From Areca catechu (lineage: Eukaryota > Streptophyta > Magnoliopsida > Arecales > Arecaceae), in NCBI GenBank assembly GCA_021397845.1, contig CM038044.1, forward strand, positions 44,254,354 to 44,318,353: a stretch of 64,000 bases of DNA, read 5' to 3'. The notes under the pieces are model-generated. The model was not told the origin of the DNA, made no database searches, and was given only the letters and a program-made list of their open reading frames with translations. Made by a program: the position numbers and the translations under genes. Of the stretch, positions 32,839 through 42,917 are shown piece by piece (the stretch's first letter is position 1; each line of letters begins with the position of its first letter).

Positions 32839-34295
32839 TGGTGCGGACACCAAAGGCACCAGAATAAGGCAGAGGCTTCTCAACCCTCTGTGAATTGATC
32901 AATAATTTATGAGTCCATCTGTAATAAGGACCTAGCCCATCTGAGTCCTTTTTTTAGTTGCTGTTTGAGTCTTTTGAGTTGTTATTTCAGTTCTGTACTA
33001 GTCAGCTTATGTTGAGCTAGTTCAGTCCAATGCTAGTCAGCTCATGTTGAGCTTATTTTATTTTTTTGAGTCCTGTCCAAGCATACTGAAGACTCAAGAC
33101 TATATCATACAAGTGAAGACCAAGTCCAACTAGATTGAAGACATGGAAGTATAGCACAAGTCCAACCCAGCTTGAAGATTTGAAGATCCTAGGAGGAAAA
33201 TTCAGAAAATCCTGATTTCTTGCAGATGCCCTCCAGATGCCCAGATTCCCTTCCAGATGCCAAAGTATATTCATAGATAAGGGCATCCATGATTCCAGAG
33301 GTCCATCTGCATCCTAGCCCAAAGAAATCAAGCCCAGGTGCCAAGCCCAAGCCCCTAAGAAGCAAGATACCAGGGAATATTCCTGCTACCTGGCTATCAG
33401 GCCACCCCAGCTTCCAGAGGCCCAAACCCATGCACCCGAGCCCCTTTGGGCCGGCCTTTTGCTGCTCCTAGAAGCCCAACACGCCCCCCTAGGCATCCTT
33501 GGAGTCTTGACCAAGTCAAGAAAATTTTTAGGGATTTTTCTACCTAATATTTTCTTATTTTCTAGCTAGGGTTTGAGAGGGAAAAGGATTCTTATGTAAA
33601 GACTTATGTACCCTTACTTGGAGCCCAAGGTTAAAGGTCTATTTAAGGGACCCTAGCCTCTTGTATGAAGAGAATTTTTGATGAATGAAAATCTTGAGTT
33701 CTTCTATTGAGTGGTGTGATACCCTGCTATGTGCATAAAGGGGTTTGTGAGAGTTCTTCTTCTCGGTGTTTGCAATCATCTTCCTGCTGCCAACAAACCC
33801 TCCAGATCCCTGGACGCCCACTCCAAAAGAAGCCTTCCCTTGCTATTTTTCCTTTGTTTTCTTGTTCCTTTGTGAATTTTCTAACCCCTGACAGGTCTTT
33901 TGCAGGTCCCTGAGTTCCTACGAATCCAACGACTCCAGCCAAGCCTCAATCGGATCACCGAGCAGAAAGCCGGGTATCCGCAGGTCTTTGGCTCGATTTT
34001 CCAGGCCGCATCCGTCGAGAAACGAGAGATCCCTTCACTGCGATCTTCACAGACATTGTCAGATACACCCCTCTACCTCCAGTAGTTTTATTGTAGGAGA
34101 ACTTGCCCTAACCGAGGCTTCTCAGCCCCGACGGTCCTTCTTTGCTACTTTTCTAGGTCCTAATCTGCATGCTGATCTTCAAAGATTCATACAAAATTCC
34201 CTACAAATAATTTTGATCTGAAATTCAGGAATTAATCACCTAACTCAACATGTAAAACATACAAAAAAAATGGCATGCATATTGGTCCCCCATCA
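32839..34295 (+). repeat. Element (iii) 5' LTR
   Basis: TGGTGCGGACACC...GTCCCCCATCA, 1457 bp. Small frames on both strands recur in the 3' LTR and are not genes. A related, diverged LTR stands alone at 56616-57883. Confidence 0.95.
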
Positions 34296-34297
34296 TT

Positions 34298-34309
34298 TGG
34301 TATCAGAGC
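34298..34309 (+). other. PBS of element (iii)
   Basis: TGGTATCAGAGC, an exact match to the initiator tRNA-Met PBS of plant LTR elements, two bases after the LTR end. Confidence 0.95.
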
Positions 34310-35156
34310 TTAGATTAGGACTTGTTTTCAGCAATTTTTTAGTCTGTATATACTCTTTTTTTTAATTATTTCTCTCTGAAAAAAACTCCAAAAATTCTAA
34401 AATTTATTTTGCTGGATTCATCATAATTAACAATAATTTTAAGAATTTTTGCAGATTTTATTATGGCCTGTGAATTTTCTTCAAGCCAAAATACAGCCTA
34501 TAAATTTTTGGCTCTGTTTTTTCAGCATGACAAGTTTGGAAGTTTTAGGATTTTGTTTAGCATTTTTGCATATCTTTTAATTTTAGAATATTTCCTGCAT
34601 ATTAGGCCATAATTTGCCAGTTTTCTTCTATTTAAAAAAATACCAAAAAAAAAATTACATATTCTCCAAAAATACCAAAAAATATCTAAACCCTAATTTG
34701 CATCCTTATCTGCCTGCCATCATTACATAATTTTCTTTAAGGGCACTCTCTTTATACCAGATAAGGGAAGGAGGTCATTACCTTTCCTTAGCCCAAAACC
34801 ACCTTCCTTGCATTCGGTCCCAATCCTAACTTAAAATCGATTACACCTAATTTGCCCTAGTGGGCTAGGGACACCAACTGGTCGGATCCGGGCAAAGTGT
34901 TAGATCACTGTGTCAAGACTAACCTGTGTGTTCCTTGTGCTTGGTGTCTAGAATGGTGGTTTAGGGATTCAATACCGAAGGGCTTGTGTGCTGGTCTGCC
35001 TGCCTGGCCAATCTCTGATTGGTGTCTAGGATTGGCAATCAGGGACCTAACACTGCCCTTACACCTGCCTGGCTGAGTACAAGGTTACTATAGGCTAGTT
35101 TGCCACCCTGATTGAGCATCTAGTTTGGACTCTAGGTCTAGTCAGCTATAGTCGGT
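34310..35156 (+). other. 5' leader of element (iii)
   Basis: Non-coding, T-rich at first. The part 34850-35150 has TAGGGACACC, GTGTCTAG and TGGTGTCTAGGATTGGCAA words like the conserved leader block of elements (i) and (ii), read in the element's sense direction. Confidence 0.55.
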
Positions 35157-36893
35157 ATGATCGAGTCTTGTATGAGCACTAGATCAGGAGTTTCATATCA
35201 CCCACCTCCTTCACAAATGTCTGAACCCATGGAAAATTTACAAGCCCAAATAAAAGCCCTAGCTGATCAAATGGCCCAGATGGCTACCCAGATGCCTACC
35301 CAGTTAACTCAGTCTGCTAACCAAACCAACAATAGAATTGACCATCTTGCCAATAGGTTTGACCAGTTAGAAGGCCGTGTAGAGACCATACAAAGAACCC
35401 ATGGGTCACAGTCTGAGCCAGATCCAAATTCCCCTCAACCTAGGAGGACCCTAAACCCTAATCCATACCCTGAGGTCGAACCTAGGAGAGCCCCTCATCC
35501 TAACCCATACTATAACCCTCAGCCTAGAAGAACCCCTTACCATGACCCTTATTATGATACTGAACCTAGAAGAACCCCTTACCATGACCCTTATTATGAT
35601 ACTGAACCCAGGAAAACCCAATACTCTGACCCATATAGGGAGTCCAATCCTAGGAGAACCCAATACTCTGACCCATATAGGGAGTCCAACCCTAGGAGAA
35701 CCCAATACTCTGACCTATATAGAGAGCCCAACCCTAGGAGAACCCAATATTCTGACCCATATAGGGAGTCCAACCCTAGGAGAACCCAATATCCTGACCT
35801 ATATAGGGAGCCCAACCTTAGGAGGACTCCATACCATGATCCATCCTTAGAACCTGACCCAAAACCCTATGACCCCAGATCCTATAATCCCCTGACCCAT
35901 AGATCTGCACCCTTGTCCTATGAGCCTAGGGAGCCCATAACCCCTAGGTATCTATCTAGTACTAGTCATGCTTCCCCTAGTCAACTTGAACCCCATAGAA
36001 TTAGTACCCCTAAATATGAGCCCAGTAGTGAGCCACTACCCCTTAGGCAACCTGAACCTACTAGGATTAGTGTCCATAATCAGAAACTAGGACTTAGCCA
36101 ATTTTTCCCTAGCCGACCTTCTCCAACTATTCCTGAGATTGACAAGGCTTACATTAACGCGGAAGTGTATGAAGCTGATGCGAGCCTAGTGGATGAGTAT
36201 GAAGGAGAAGAGGAGACACCTTTAGTAGACCTAGAATTAGCTGACCCAGTAGATACCCAGGTAGAAACCAACCCAGAGCTAGTTGACCTTGACCACATCC
36301 AACCTAAAGCTATAATGGAAGAACAAATAGAGGAAGAGAACCTAGGTACTGCTGCTAGAGCCTTACTTGAGGAAACCATAGAGGAGAGCCAAATTATAGA
36401 GTCTGGTCCAAAAATACAAGAACCAGAAGAATTTATTAAGGACCTGATCTCTTTGAATCAATACCTTCAAGATGAGTCCCCTCCTATAGTTCCCATTAAG
36501 GACCTCTTCCCCGAAATTAGCGACCCATCCTTCCATTATGCAAACCCTGTAGATATAGCTCAACCTCGTAAGGTTAATCTCATTAGTATAGGATTAGTTC
36601 CTGACACCCCGTCTTTTATCCTACTTTATCCAACTAACCATGAACCTTTTTCTTTACCTTACCAAACTAATTCTGAACCCACTTCCTATTTTCCGCCCTT
36701 TCCTGACACCTCTAGCATTTCTAGGATCATTAAATTGTATTTAGCTGAGATTAGCATACTGCATGCATTCATCATGCATGTTAGGTTTGCATCTTACTTC
36801 TGGCATACTCTTTGGAATTTGCTAGGAGTTCACTGTAAATTTTCATGTGCATGTCAAGCTAGGATCAAACCTAGAGAACCTATAATCTATTAG
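35157..36893 (+). CDS. Intact 578-codon repeat-bearing gag-like ORF of element (iii)
   Basis: Residues 1-90: a MSTRSGVSYHPP start region (M6) and a Gln/Met-rich coiled coil (LQAQIKALADQMAQM, then IDHLANRFDQLEGRVETIQR), as at the N-terminus of gypsy gag. Residues 96-235: ten 14-residue repeats, consensus RRTQYSDPYRESNP. Residues 236-330: Pro-rich linker. Then EVYEADASLVDEYEGEEE, an acidic LVDLELADPVDTQVETNPEL segment, and a C-terminal part to IIY. The capsid block seen in (i) and (ii) is missing, apparently deleted in frame. There is no zinc knuckle. The start could be M1 or M6. An uninterrupted frame despite roughly 3% LTR divergence is notable. Its function is unknown; packaging or partner recognition is only a guess. 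Confidence 0.8.
   Translation: MIESCMSTRSGVSYHPPPSQMSEPMENLQAQIKALADQMAQMATQMPTQLTQSANQTNNRIDHLANRFDQLEGRVETIQRTHGSQSEPDPNSPQPRRTLNPNPYPEVEPRRAPHPNPYYNPQPRRTPYHDPYYDTEPRRTPYHDPYYDTEPRKTQYSDPYRESNPRRTQYSDPYRESNPRRTQYSDLYREPNPRRTQYSDPYRESNPRRTQYPDLYREPNLRRTPYHDPSLEPDPKPYDPRSYNPLTHRSAPLSYEPREPITPRYLSSTSHASPSQLEPHRISTPKYEPSSEPLPLRQPEPTRISVHNQKLGLSQFFPSRPSPTIPEIDKAYINAEVYEADASLVDEYEGEEETPLVDLELADPVDTQVETNPELVDLDHIQPKAIMEEQIEEENLGTAARALLEETIEESQIIESGPKIQEPEEFIKDLISLNQYLQDESPPIVPIKDLFPEISDPSFHYANPVDIAQPRKVNLISIGLVPDTPSFILLYPTNHEPFSLPYQTNSEPTSYFPPFPDTSSISRIIKLYLAEISILHAFIMHVRFASYFWHTLWNLLGVHCKFSCACQARIKPREPIIY
35442..35861 (+). repeat. Ten 42-bp (14-codon) tandem repeats
   Basis: Ten in-frame 42-bp units with no indels. 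Units 5-9 are nearly identical (RRTQYSDPYRESNP and RRTQYSDLYREPNP types); outer units are RRTPYHDPYYDTEP and more diverged. The period, a multiple of three, also opens antisense frames, which are shadows. Confidence 0.95.
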
Positions 36894-37519
36894 GTTTAGA
36901 TCCAAAGAGTTCAATAAAATTTCCTTCGATAGGAATGCATAGTCAAGTCTGTTAGGTGTCAGTATGAGTCCTTTGCATCATTTGTTAGGAGTCTGCATGT
37001 GTCTAGCATGTTCACCACCCGCACGAATCTTAAAACAACTGGCTAATTCCCGAAGAAGGGTCAAAGAATTTGATGTAGTGGATTCTATCTTGGTTAGGCT
37101 TAGGCCTAAAAGAAGCTTCATGCTCGCAGAGCCGGACCTTTTAAAGTGATAGAGAAGGATTGGATCAAATGCCAAGGTGTTAGACTTGCCTTCGGATTTG
37201 GGCATTAGTTCTACCTTCAATATTACAGACCTGGTTGAGTATAGGGAACTGGCAGCAATACCTAGTAAGGCCTTTGGACCTATTCCTTTTCATTGTGAGT
37301 GACCCTAACCCAGAGTGTCTACTAACAAATTGGCCTGAGAGAGGAGAACGGATCGAGCGTATCCTGGATGATCAAGCCATCACAACCCGGGGCTGTGACT
37401 ATCAATGCTTCCTGGTCCGATGGCAAGGCCAGCCAGAGTCGCACGATTTCGTAGATTTCTCGAGAGGACTTGCAACACCTCAACCTAGACCTTCTCGAGA
37501 GATATGTGAGCCAGTCTGA
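36894..37519 (+). pseudogene. Integrase C-terminus with chromodomain, element (iii)
   Basis: Near 37040-37110 the strand reads ANSRRRVKEFDVVDSILVRL, then AGPFKVIEK; after a frameshift it reads VLDLPSDLGISSTFNITDL near 37178-37230. After a further frame change the stretch 37235-37519 has a chromodomain with RIERILDDQAITTR and CFLVRWQGQPESHD. This is the end of gypsy integrase. Stops and frameshifts contrast with the intact ORF before it. Confidence 0.85.
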
Positions 37520-37547
37520 TCTTCACTCGACAGGGTCGAGTTCCTCC

Positions 37548-37561
37548 CACCCCGGGAGAAT
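37548..37561 (+). other. PPT of element (iii)
   Basis: CACCCCGGGAGAAT directly precedes the 3' LTR start TGGTGCGG. Confidence 0.75.
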
Positions 37562-39018
37562 TGGTGCGGACACCAAAGGCACCAGAATAAGGCAGAGGCT
37601 TCTCAACCCTCTGTGAATTGATCAATAATTTATGAGTCCATCTGTAATAAGGACCTAGCCCATCTGAGTCCTTTTTTTAGTTATTGTTTGAGTCTTTTGA
37701 GTTGTTATTTCAGTTCTGTACTAGTCAGCTTATGTTGAGCTAGTTCAGTCCAATGCTAGTCAGCTCATGTTGAGCTTATTTTATTTTTTTGAGTCCTGTC
37801 CAAGCATACTGAAGACTCAAGACTATATCATACAAGTGAAGACCAAGTCCAACTAGATTGAAGACATGGAAGTATAGAACAAGTCCAACCCAGCTTGAAG
37901 ATTTGAAGACCCCAGGAGAAAAATTTAGAAAATCCTGATTTCTTGCATATGCCCTCCAGATGCCCAGATTCCCTTCCAGATGCCAAAGTATATTCATAGA
38001 TAAGGGCATCCATGATTCCAGAGGTCCATCTGCATCCTAGCCCAAAGAAATCAAGCCCAGGTGCCAAGCCCAAGCCCCTAAGAAGCAAGATACCAAGGAA
38101 TATTCCTGCTACATGGCTACCAGGCCACCCCAGCTTCCAGAGGCCCAAACCCATGCACCCGAGCCCTTTTGGGCCAGCCTTTTGCTGCTCCTAGAAGCCC
38201 AACATGCCCCCCTAGGCATCCTTGGAGTCTTGACCAAGTCAAGAAAATGTTTAGGGATTTTTCTACCTAATATTTCCTTATTTTCTAGCTAGGGTTTGAG
38301 AGGGAAAAGGATTCTTATGTAAAGACTTATATACCCTTACTTGGAGCCCAAGGTTAAGGGTCTATTTAAGGGACCCTAGCCTCTTGTATGAAGAGAATTT
38401 TTGATGAATGAAAACCTTGAGTTCTTCTATTGAGTGGTGTGATACCCTGCTGTGTGCATAAAGGGGTTTGTGAGAGTTCTTCTTCCCGATGTTTGCAATC
38501 ATCTTCCTGCTGCCAACAAACCCTCCAGATCCCTGGACGCCCACTCCAAAAGAAGCCTTCCCTTGCTATTTTTCCTTTGTTTTCTTGTTCCTTTGTAAAT
38601 TTTCTAACCCCTGACAGGTCGTTTGCAGGTCCCTGAGTTCCTACGAATCCAACAACTCCAGCCAAGCCTCAATCAGATCACCGAGCAGAAAGCCGGGTAT
38701 CCGCGGGTCTTTGGCTCGGTTTTCCAGGCCGCATCCATCGAGGAACGAGAGAACCCTGCGCTGCGATCTTCACAGACATTGTCAGGTACACCCCTCTACC
38801 TCCAGTAGTTTTATTGTAGGAGAACTTGCCCTAACCGAGGCTTCTCAGCCCCGGCGGTCCTTCTTTGCTACTTTTCTAGGTCCTAATCTGCATGCTGATC
38901 TTCAAAAATTTATACAAAATTCCCTACAAATAATTTTGATCTGAAATTCGGGAATTAATCACCTAACTCAACATGTAAAACATATAAAAAAAATGGCATG
39001 CATATTAGTCCCCCATCA
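37562..39018 (+). repeat. Element (iii) 3' LTR
   Basis: 1457 bp, the partner of 32839-34295, ending GTCCCCCATCA before AATTG. Confidence 0.95.
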
Positions 39019-39023
39019 AATTG
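39019..39023. other. TSD AATTG, right copy (element iii)
   Basis: AATTG identical to 32834-32838. Confidence 0.95.
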
Positions 39024-40040
39024 GCTGGTCTAAAGGAAGTCGGCTAGGTCTGGACTTGGGTTCAGGAGAATTACTCTTGTTGGACTTAGATTGAGTGATC
39101 ATGAGTTTCCTCTAGTATGACTTGAATTTTCTAGCTATGTGATAGGCTTCCTCTAGGTCCTGAATTTGCCATTAAAATAGTTCTCACTGGATGTCTTCAC
39201 GAAGGCTAGCCCTAAACCTAGATAGGGTCACTGATTCGGGTTCGTCTAGGCAACACCTTTTGGCACACTCATCAAACTTGGTGATGTATTCTGACACAGA
39301 CCTACTTCCTTGACTTGATCTTTGCCATTGGTCTAAGAGTCTTTATCGGTAGGATGGGGGAACATATTTCTCCATAAGTTTTAGCTTCATGGCCATCCAG
39401 GTATCTATGGGAGCTTTATTTCATTGTCTAATTAGGCACTCTACATCTCCCCAGTATAACCAAGCATGGCTGGTTAACCTTAGTTTGGCAAATTTACACC
39501 TCTTTTCCTCACTCAGGTCATACCATTCAAAAAATTATTTCCTGCCTCCTTCCCAATCTATGTAGGTCTTGGGATCTAGGGTACCAACAAAGGTGGGTGC
39601 ATCTATCTTGAGGCTCCTCATAAGTCTCTCATCCTGGTCCTAGAGCTCTTGATTGGGTTTCCTTGCACTACGATCCCAAATTGGGTTAGGGTGTGGGGTT
39701 CTCCTAGGGTTGGGTTCCAAGTATAGGTCATGGTATGGGGTTCTCCTACGGTTGGGCTCCAAGAATGGGTCATGGTGTGGGGGTCTCCTAAGGTTGGGCT
39801 CCCAGTATGGGTCAAGGTATGGGGCTTTCCTAGGGTTGCGCTCCAAGTATGGGTCATGGTATGGGGTTCTCCTAGGGTTGGGCTCAGGTTTAGGTCTGGG
39901 ATGGGTTTTAGGGGTTTTCTCTAGGTTTCCTAATTGGTCTCCTATCTAGTCATACCTATAGCCCATTTGATTATACTTATGGTTAATTTGGGCAAGCTAT
40001 TCATTAATGGTCCTTAGTAGGGTTCCTACGTCAGATTCCA
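39024..40040 (-). pseudogene. gag capsid and Arg/Pro repeats, element (ii)
   Basis: Reading leftward from about 40040: a short N-terminus, then repeats of the RRTPYHDPYLEPNP type (open frame 39846-39640, five or six units), then the Ty3/gypsy capsid APTFVGTLDPKTYIDWE, KFAKLRLTSHAWLYWGDVE, RLLDQWQRSSQGSRSV, EYITKFDECAKRC and SRFRASLREDIQ, ending near an ARKFKSY block where element (iii) sits. At least four stops. The capsid block shows what element (iii) has lost. Confidence 0.85.
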
Positions 40041-41344
40041 TAGTCAGGTTGGGTTGGGTTGAGACTGCTGGTTGAGCTCCTAATCTAATGATCATGCAAA
40101 CAATCAATCAAAAATTATGATGCAATCAAGCACACAAGGGTTAGCACGTTCTAGGGTTTGCTAGACCTAGAGCCAAAATTAGGTGAGTCAACTCAACTTA
40201 CACACAACACAACACCTAATCCTTCCACTAGCCAGGTATGAGATGGGGTGGTGGGAGGCTCCCCCTGCCTGTGACAGAGTCCTAATTAAATAACTACCAG
40301 TCCACTTAGGATGTTTGCCACTAGACCTCTAGCCTTAGACACCAGCTTCCAGTAATAGATGATGGGTTAGGTGCACTAGTTCCCTCACTAGACTCGGACC
40401 TGACCTATTGGTGTCCCTAAATTAATTAGGTTGCTAGTTAATTTTAATTAGGATTTGGGTATGTATAGAAGGTGGTTATTTTGGGCCCAAGACAGGTGAT
40501 GAAATCCAGCCCTGATCTGACAAAGGAAATTGCCCTTAAGATTAGTTTAGATGCAGATGATGCACAATCAATGAACCCTAGTGCAATCTAATAACAAAAC
40601 AAAGAATTTTTTTTTTTTTTTTTGGTTTCTTTTTATGAGGTGGCTGACTTAGATTAAAGTTGGTTAGGTGGTCAATCAAAATTGGCTTGGGTTGGGTGGG
40701 GTTTGGTAGTTGATTAGGTTTAGTCAAGTCAAGTATGTAGGAATAGCAGAAATTGAAAATTTTGGTTCTATTTTTTATGCAGAGGTTAGCATGGATTTTA
40801 GAGCAAAGAATTTCTAAAAAACTTTCAAAATAGAGGGTTACATGTGAGGATGATTCCTACCAAATTTCATGTAAAACAAAAATAGTATGATGATGCAAAA
40901 CCTAGGGCTTCTAACTGGGTGCAGGAAAAATAGATTTCTAGTTAGGGTTTCTTGTTTTGCTAGTTTTTTTGTCTTTTCATAATATGTAAAATCTAAAAAA
41001 AATAACAGTAAAACATAGAACGACTCAGGGAATAACCAGTGCAGAAATCACAAAAAAATAGTATGCCTAAGATGAAAAACTAGACCTGTTTTTGGACCTC
41101 TAGTGCAGAAATAGCATGCAGATTTTTGTTAGGGTTTTGTTTTTACCATATTTTTGTTTATTTTAGGATCTGAAGAAATCCACAAAAATATTAGGAAAAT
41201 AGAGGACTAAACATAGGATAACTACCATTAAAATAAAATAAAAACAGCAATGTTTGATGGGGGAAACAGTCCTATGTTTTGACTAGTTATGCTGAAAACA
41301 ACATGCAGAAATTTTACCTATGATGAAAGAACATGCCCTAATCC
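40041..41344 (-). other. 5' leader of element (ii)
   Basis: Non-coding. It has the conserved leader block at 40213-40345, a T run at about 40607-40623 and AT-rich sequence up to the PBS. Confidence 0.65.
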
Positions 41345-41348
41345 CGTT

Positions 41349-41361
41349 TTGATATCAAAAT
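41349..41361 (-). other. PBS of element (ii), decayed
   Basis: On the minus strand TTTTGATATCAAAAC, at the place where TGGTATCAGAGC is expected; changed at several bases. Confidence 0.6.
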
Positions 41362-42912
41362 TGGTGAGGGACGGGATTCTAACATAATACAGGATGATAT
41401 GCAAGGGATGAACATGAAGATAATTAGATTAAAGTAAATAAGTATTTTTATATTTTTTTAATGATTTGTTCCCAAAACTAGTCTAGATTAAGTTAGGGTT
41501 TCGTGAGATGGTTAGAATCCTACCCACATGCTAGAACTATCAAAAAGATAAAGTAAATAAAGGATCCTAGGTCTAAGAAGGCCTATTAGGAGCATGTTCA
41601 CCTTCAAGAAATCAAGCAAAGAGAGATAGGAAAAGGCTTAAGTACCTGGCAATGATGTTCTTGAAGTCATGGAAGAGTTCGCTCCGCTCAGATCGGTGCC
41701 TAGATGATCCGATCACTTTTTCGCGGATCCATCGATTTTTTATCAGCTTCGTTCAAGGGCAAAGAAGACTTCATCCATGGATGGTTTTATCAGAGGGATC
41801 TTGCAAATGTCAAGGGTTAGAGATGTAGAATATGAAAAAAATACTAAATAAGAGGGAAAGAAGGAGATCGGGCGGAAGAGAGGCTGCAGGGGCTGGCAGC
41901 CTTGGATGTAGCTTGGGCATCTGGATCTGGATAGGGGCGGCCTGGTTGCTGGAAGGGCCACCTGGGGTGAAGTCCCTGAAGGCCAGGGCACTCCTGGAAG
42001 AAGAGGATGTAGGGGCGGCCAAGGTTTGGAGGATTTGGGGTTGGCGGATTGGATGGAAGATGGAAGACAGGTGGCGGCCTGGAGGGCTCTTAGGGTTGAC
42101 AGATTAGGGCTTGGTGATGGAGGCTGGGATGGCTAGGGTTTGAGGGAGGAGAAAGAGTAGCAGGGGGAGGCTAGGGTTTGCACACATAACATAACACAGG
42201 ACTCACACCCACTCCAAGAAGGAGGAACAATTGAACTAAATCAATCTAAGGTTTGTATTCATGAAAAGAGTTATTCATACAAGAAGTGAGGGGTGGGTAT
42301 TTATAAAGTTACCCAGGACCCTAGACTCCAAAACAAATTAAAATTACATTTCTTGAGGGCCAAGTAACTATGGTGGGCTAGGTCAGCTGCAGGCCTTCTT
42401 CTTGGGCTGGGGTGCCAGCTTTAGAGGGCTTAGACTGGGGCTCCATTCATGAAACCCTAAGGGGCGGCGGCAAGGACTGGGATAGGGCGCCTTCTCTTGA
42501 TGGGCCAGGGCGTCTTGGGCTTGAGAAAGGGTTCTAGCTAGTGTGGACCTAGCAGGGTGCTAGGCGAAAGGAGGGCGCCATCTGGAGGGGCGCCTACACT
42601 GGGCTTGGTGGTATGAAGGCCCATCTCTTGGGCGCCAAGGCTGGGGGCCAGAGTAGGGGCCCAGGTACTTGATCTCTTGCTCTAGTGGAGGGGCCTGGTG
42701 ACTCTTGGTCACTCTCCTCTTAGATGAAATCAAAATTACAGGACTCTTGACTTGGACTTAAACTCAACTGGACATACATAGACTCACATGTTCTACTTTA
42801 TTACAAGACTCAAAATTAAACTCCATTACAAGACTCTACAAAAATTAGCCAACACATGACTTAGAGAACAAATGGAAGCTTAAAGTCTATGTCTGATCTG
42901 ATGTCCTCATCA
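41362..42912 (-). repeat. Element (ii) 5' LTR
   Basis: 1551 bp, TGGTGAGG...CCTCATCA, paired with 27094-28670 and roughly 7% diverged by eye in the first 170 bases. A minus-strand TATAAATA lies at 42298-42305. Confidence 0.92.
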
Positions 42913-42917
42913 CCTTC
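42913..42917. other. TSD CCTTC, right copy (element ii)
   Basis: CCTTC after CCTCATCA, identical to 27089-27093. Confidence 0.93.

Larger units (their letters stand above)
32839..39018 (+). mobile_element. Element (iii): young gag-chromodomain LTR element
   Basis: LTRs 32839-34295 and 37562-39018, both exactly 1457 bp, with no indel seen and about 40 mismatches counted by eye, mostly transitions; TSD AATTG. A PBS follows the left LTR and a PPT precedes the right. The 3.27-kb interior has one open 578-codon ORF and a decayed integrase C-terminus with chromodomain. There is no capsid domain, protease, RT or integrase core. It is the youngest datable insertion in the window. Confidence 0.95.
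27094..42912 (-). mobile_element. Element (ii): gag-chromodomain LTR element with two nested insertions
   Basis: LTRs at 27094-28670 and 41362-42912 with TGATGAGG/CCTCATCA ends and CCTTC TSDs. Orientation is minus, from the PBS next to the right LTR and the PPT next to the left. Without the two nested elements (29324-31764 and 32839-39018) the interior is about 4 kb, almost the same as in element (i), with the same content: gag capsid, Arg/Pro repeats, acidic linker and integrase C-terminus plus chromodomain, but no pol enzymes. Coding parts carry many stops. Confidence 0.92.

Noticed and set aside
35451..35850. Antisense and second-frame ORFs over the 42-bp repeats
   Set aside because: The period is a multiple of three, so every frame stays open; only the frame contiguous with the gag-like N-terminus is supported.
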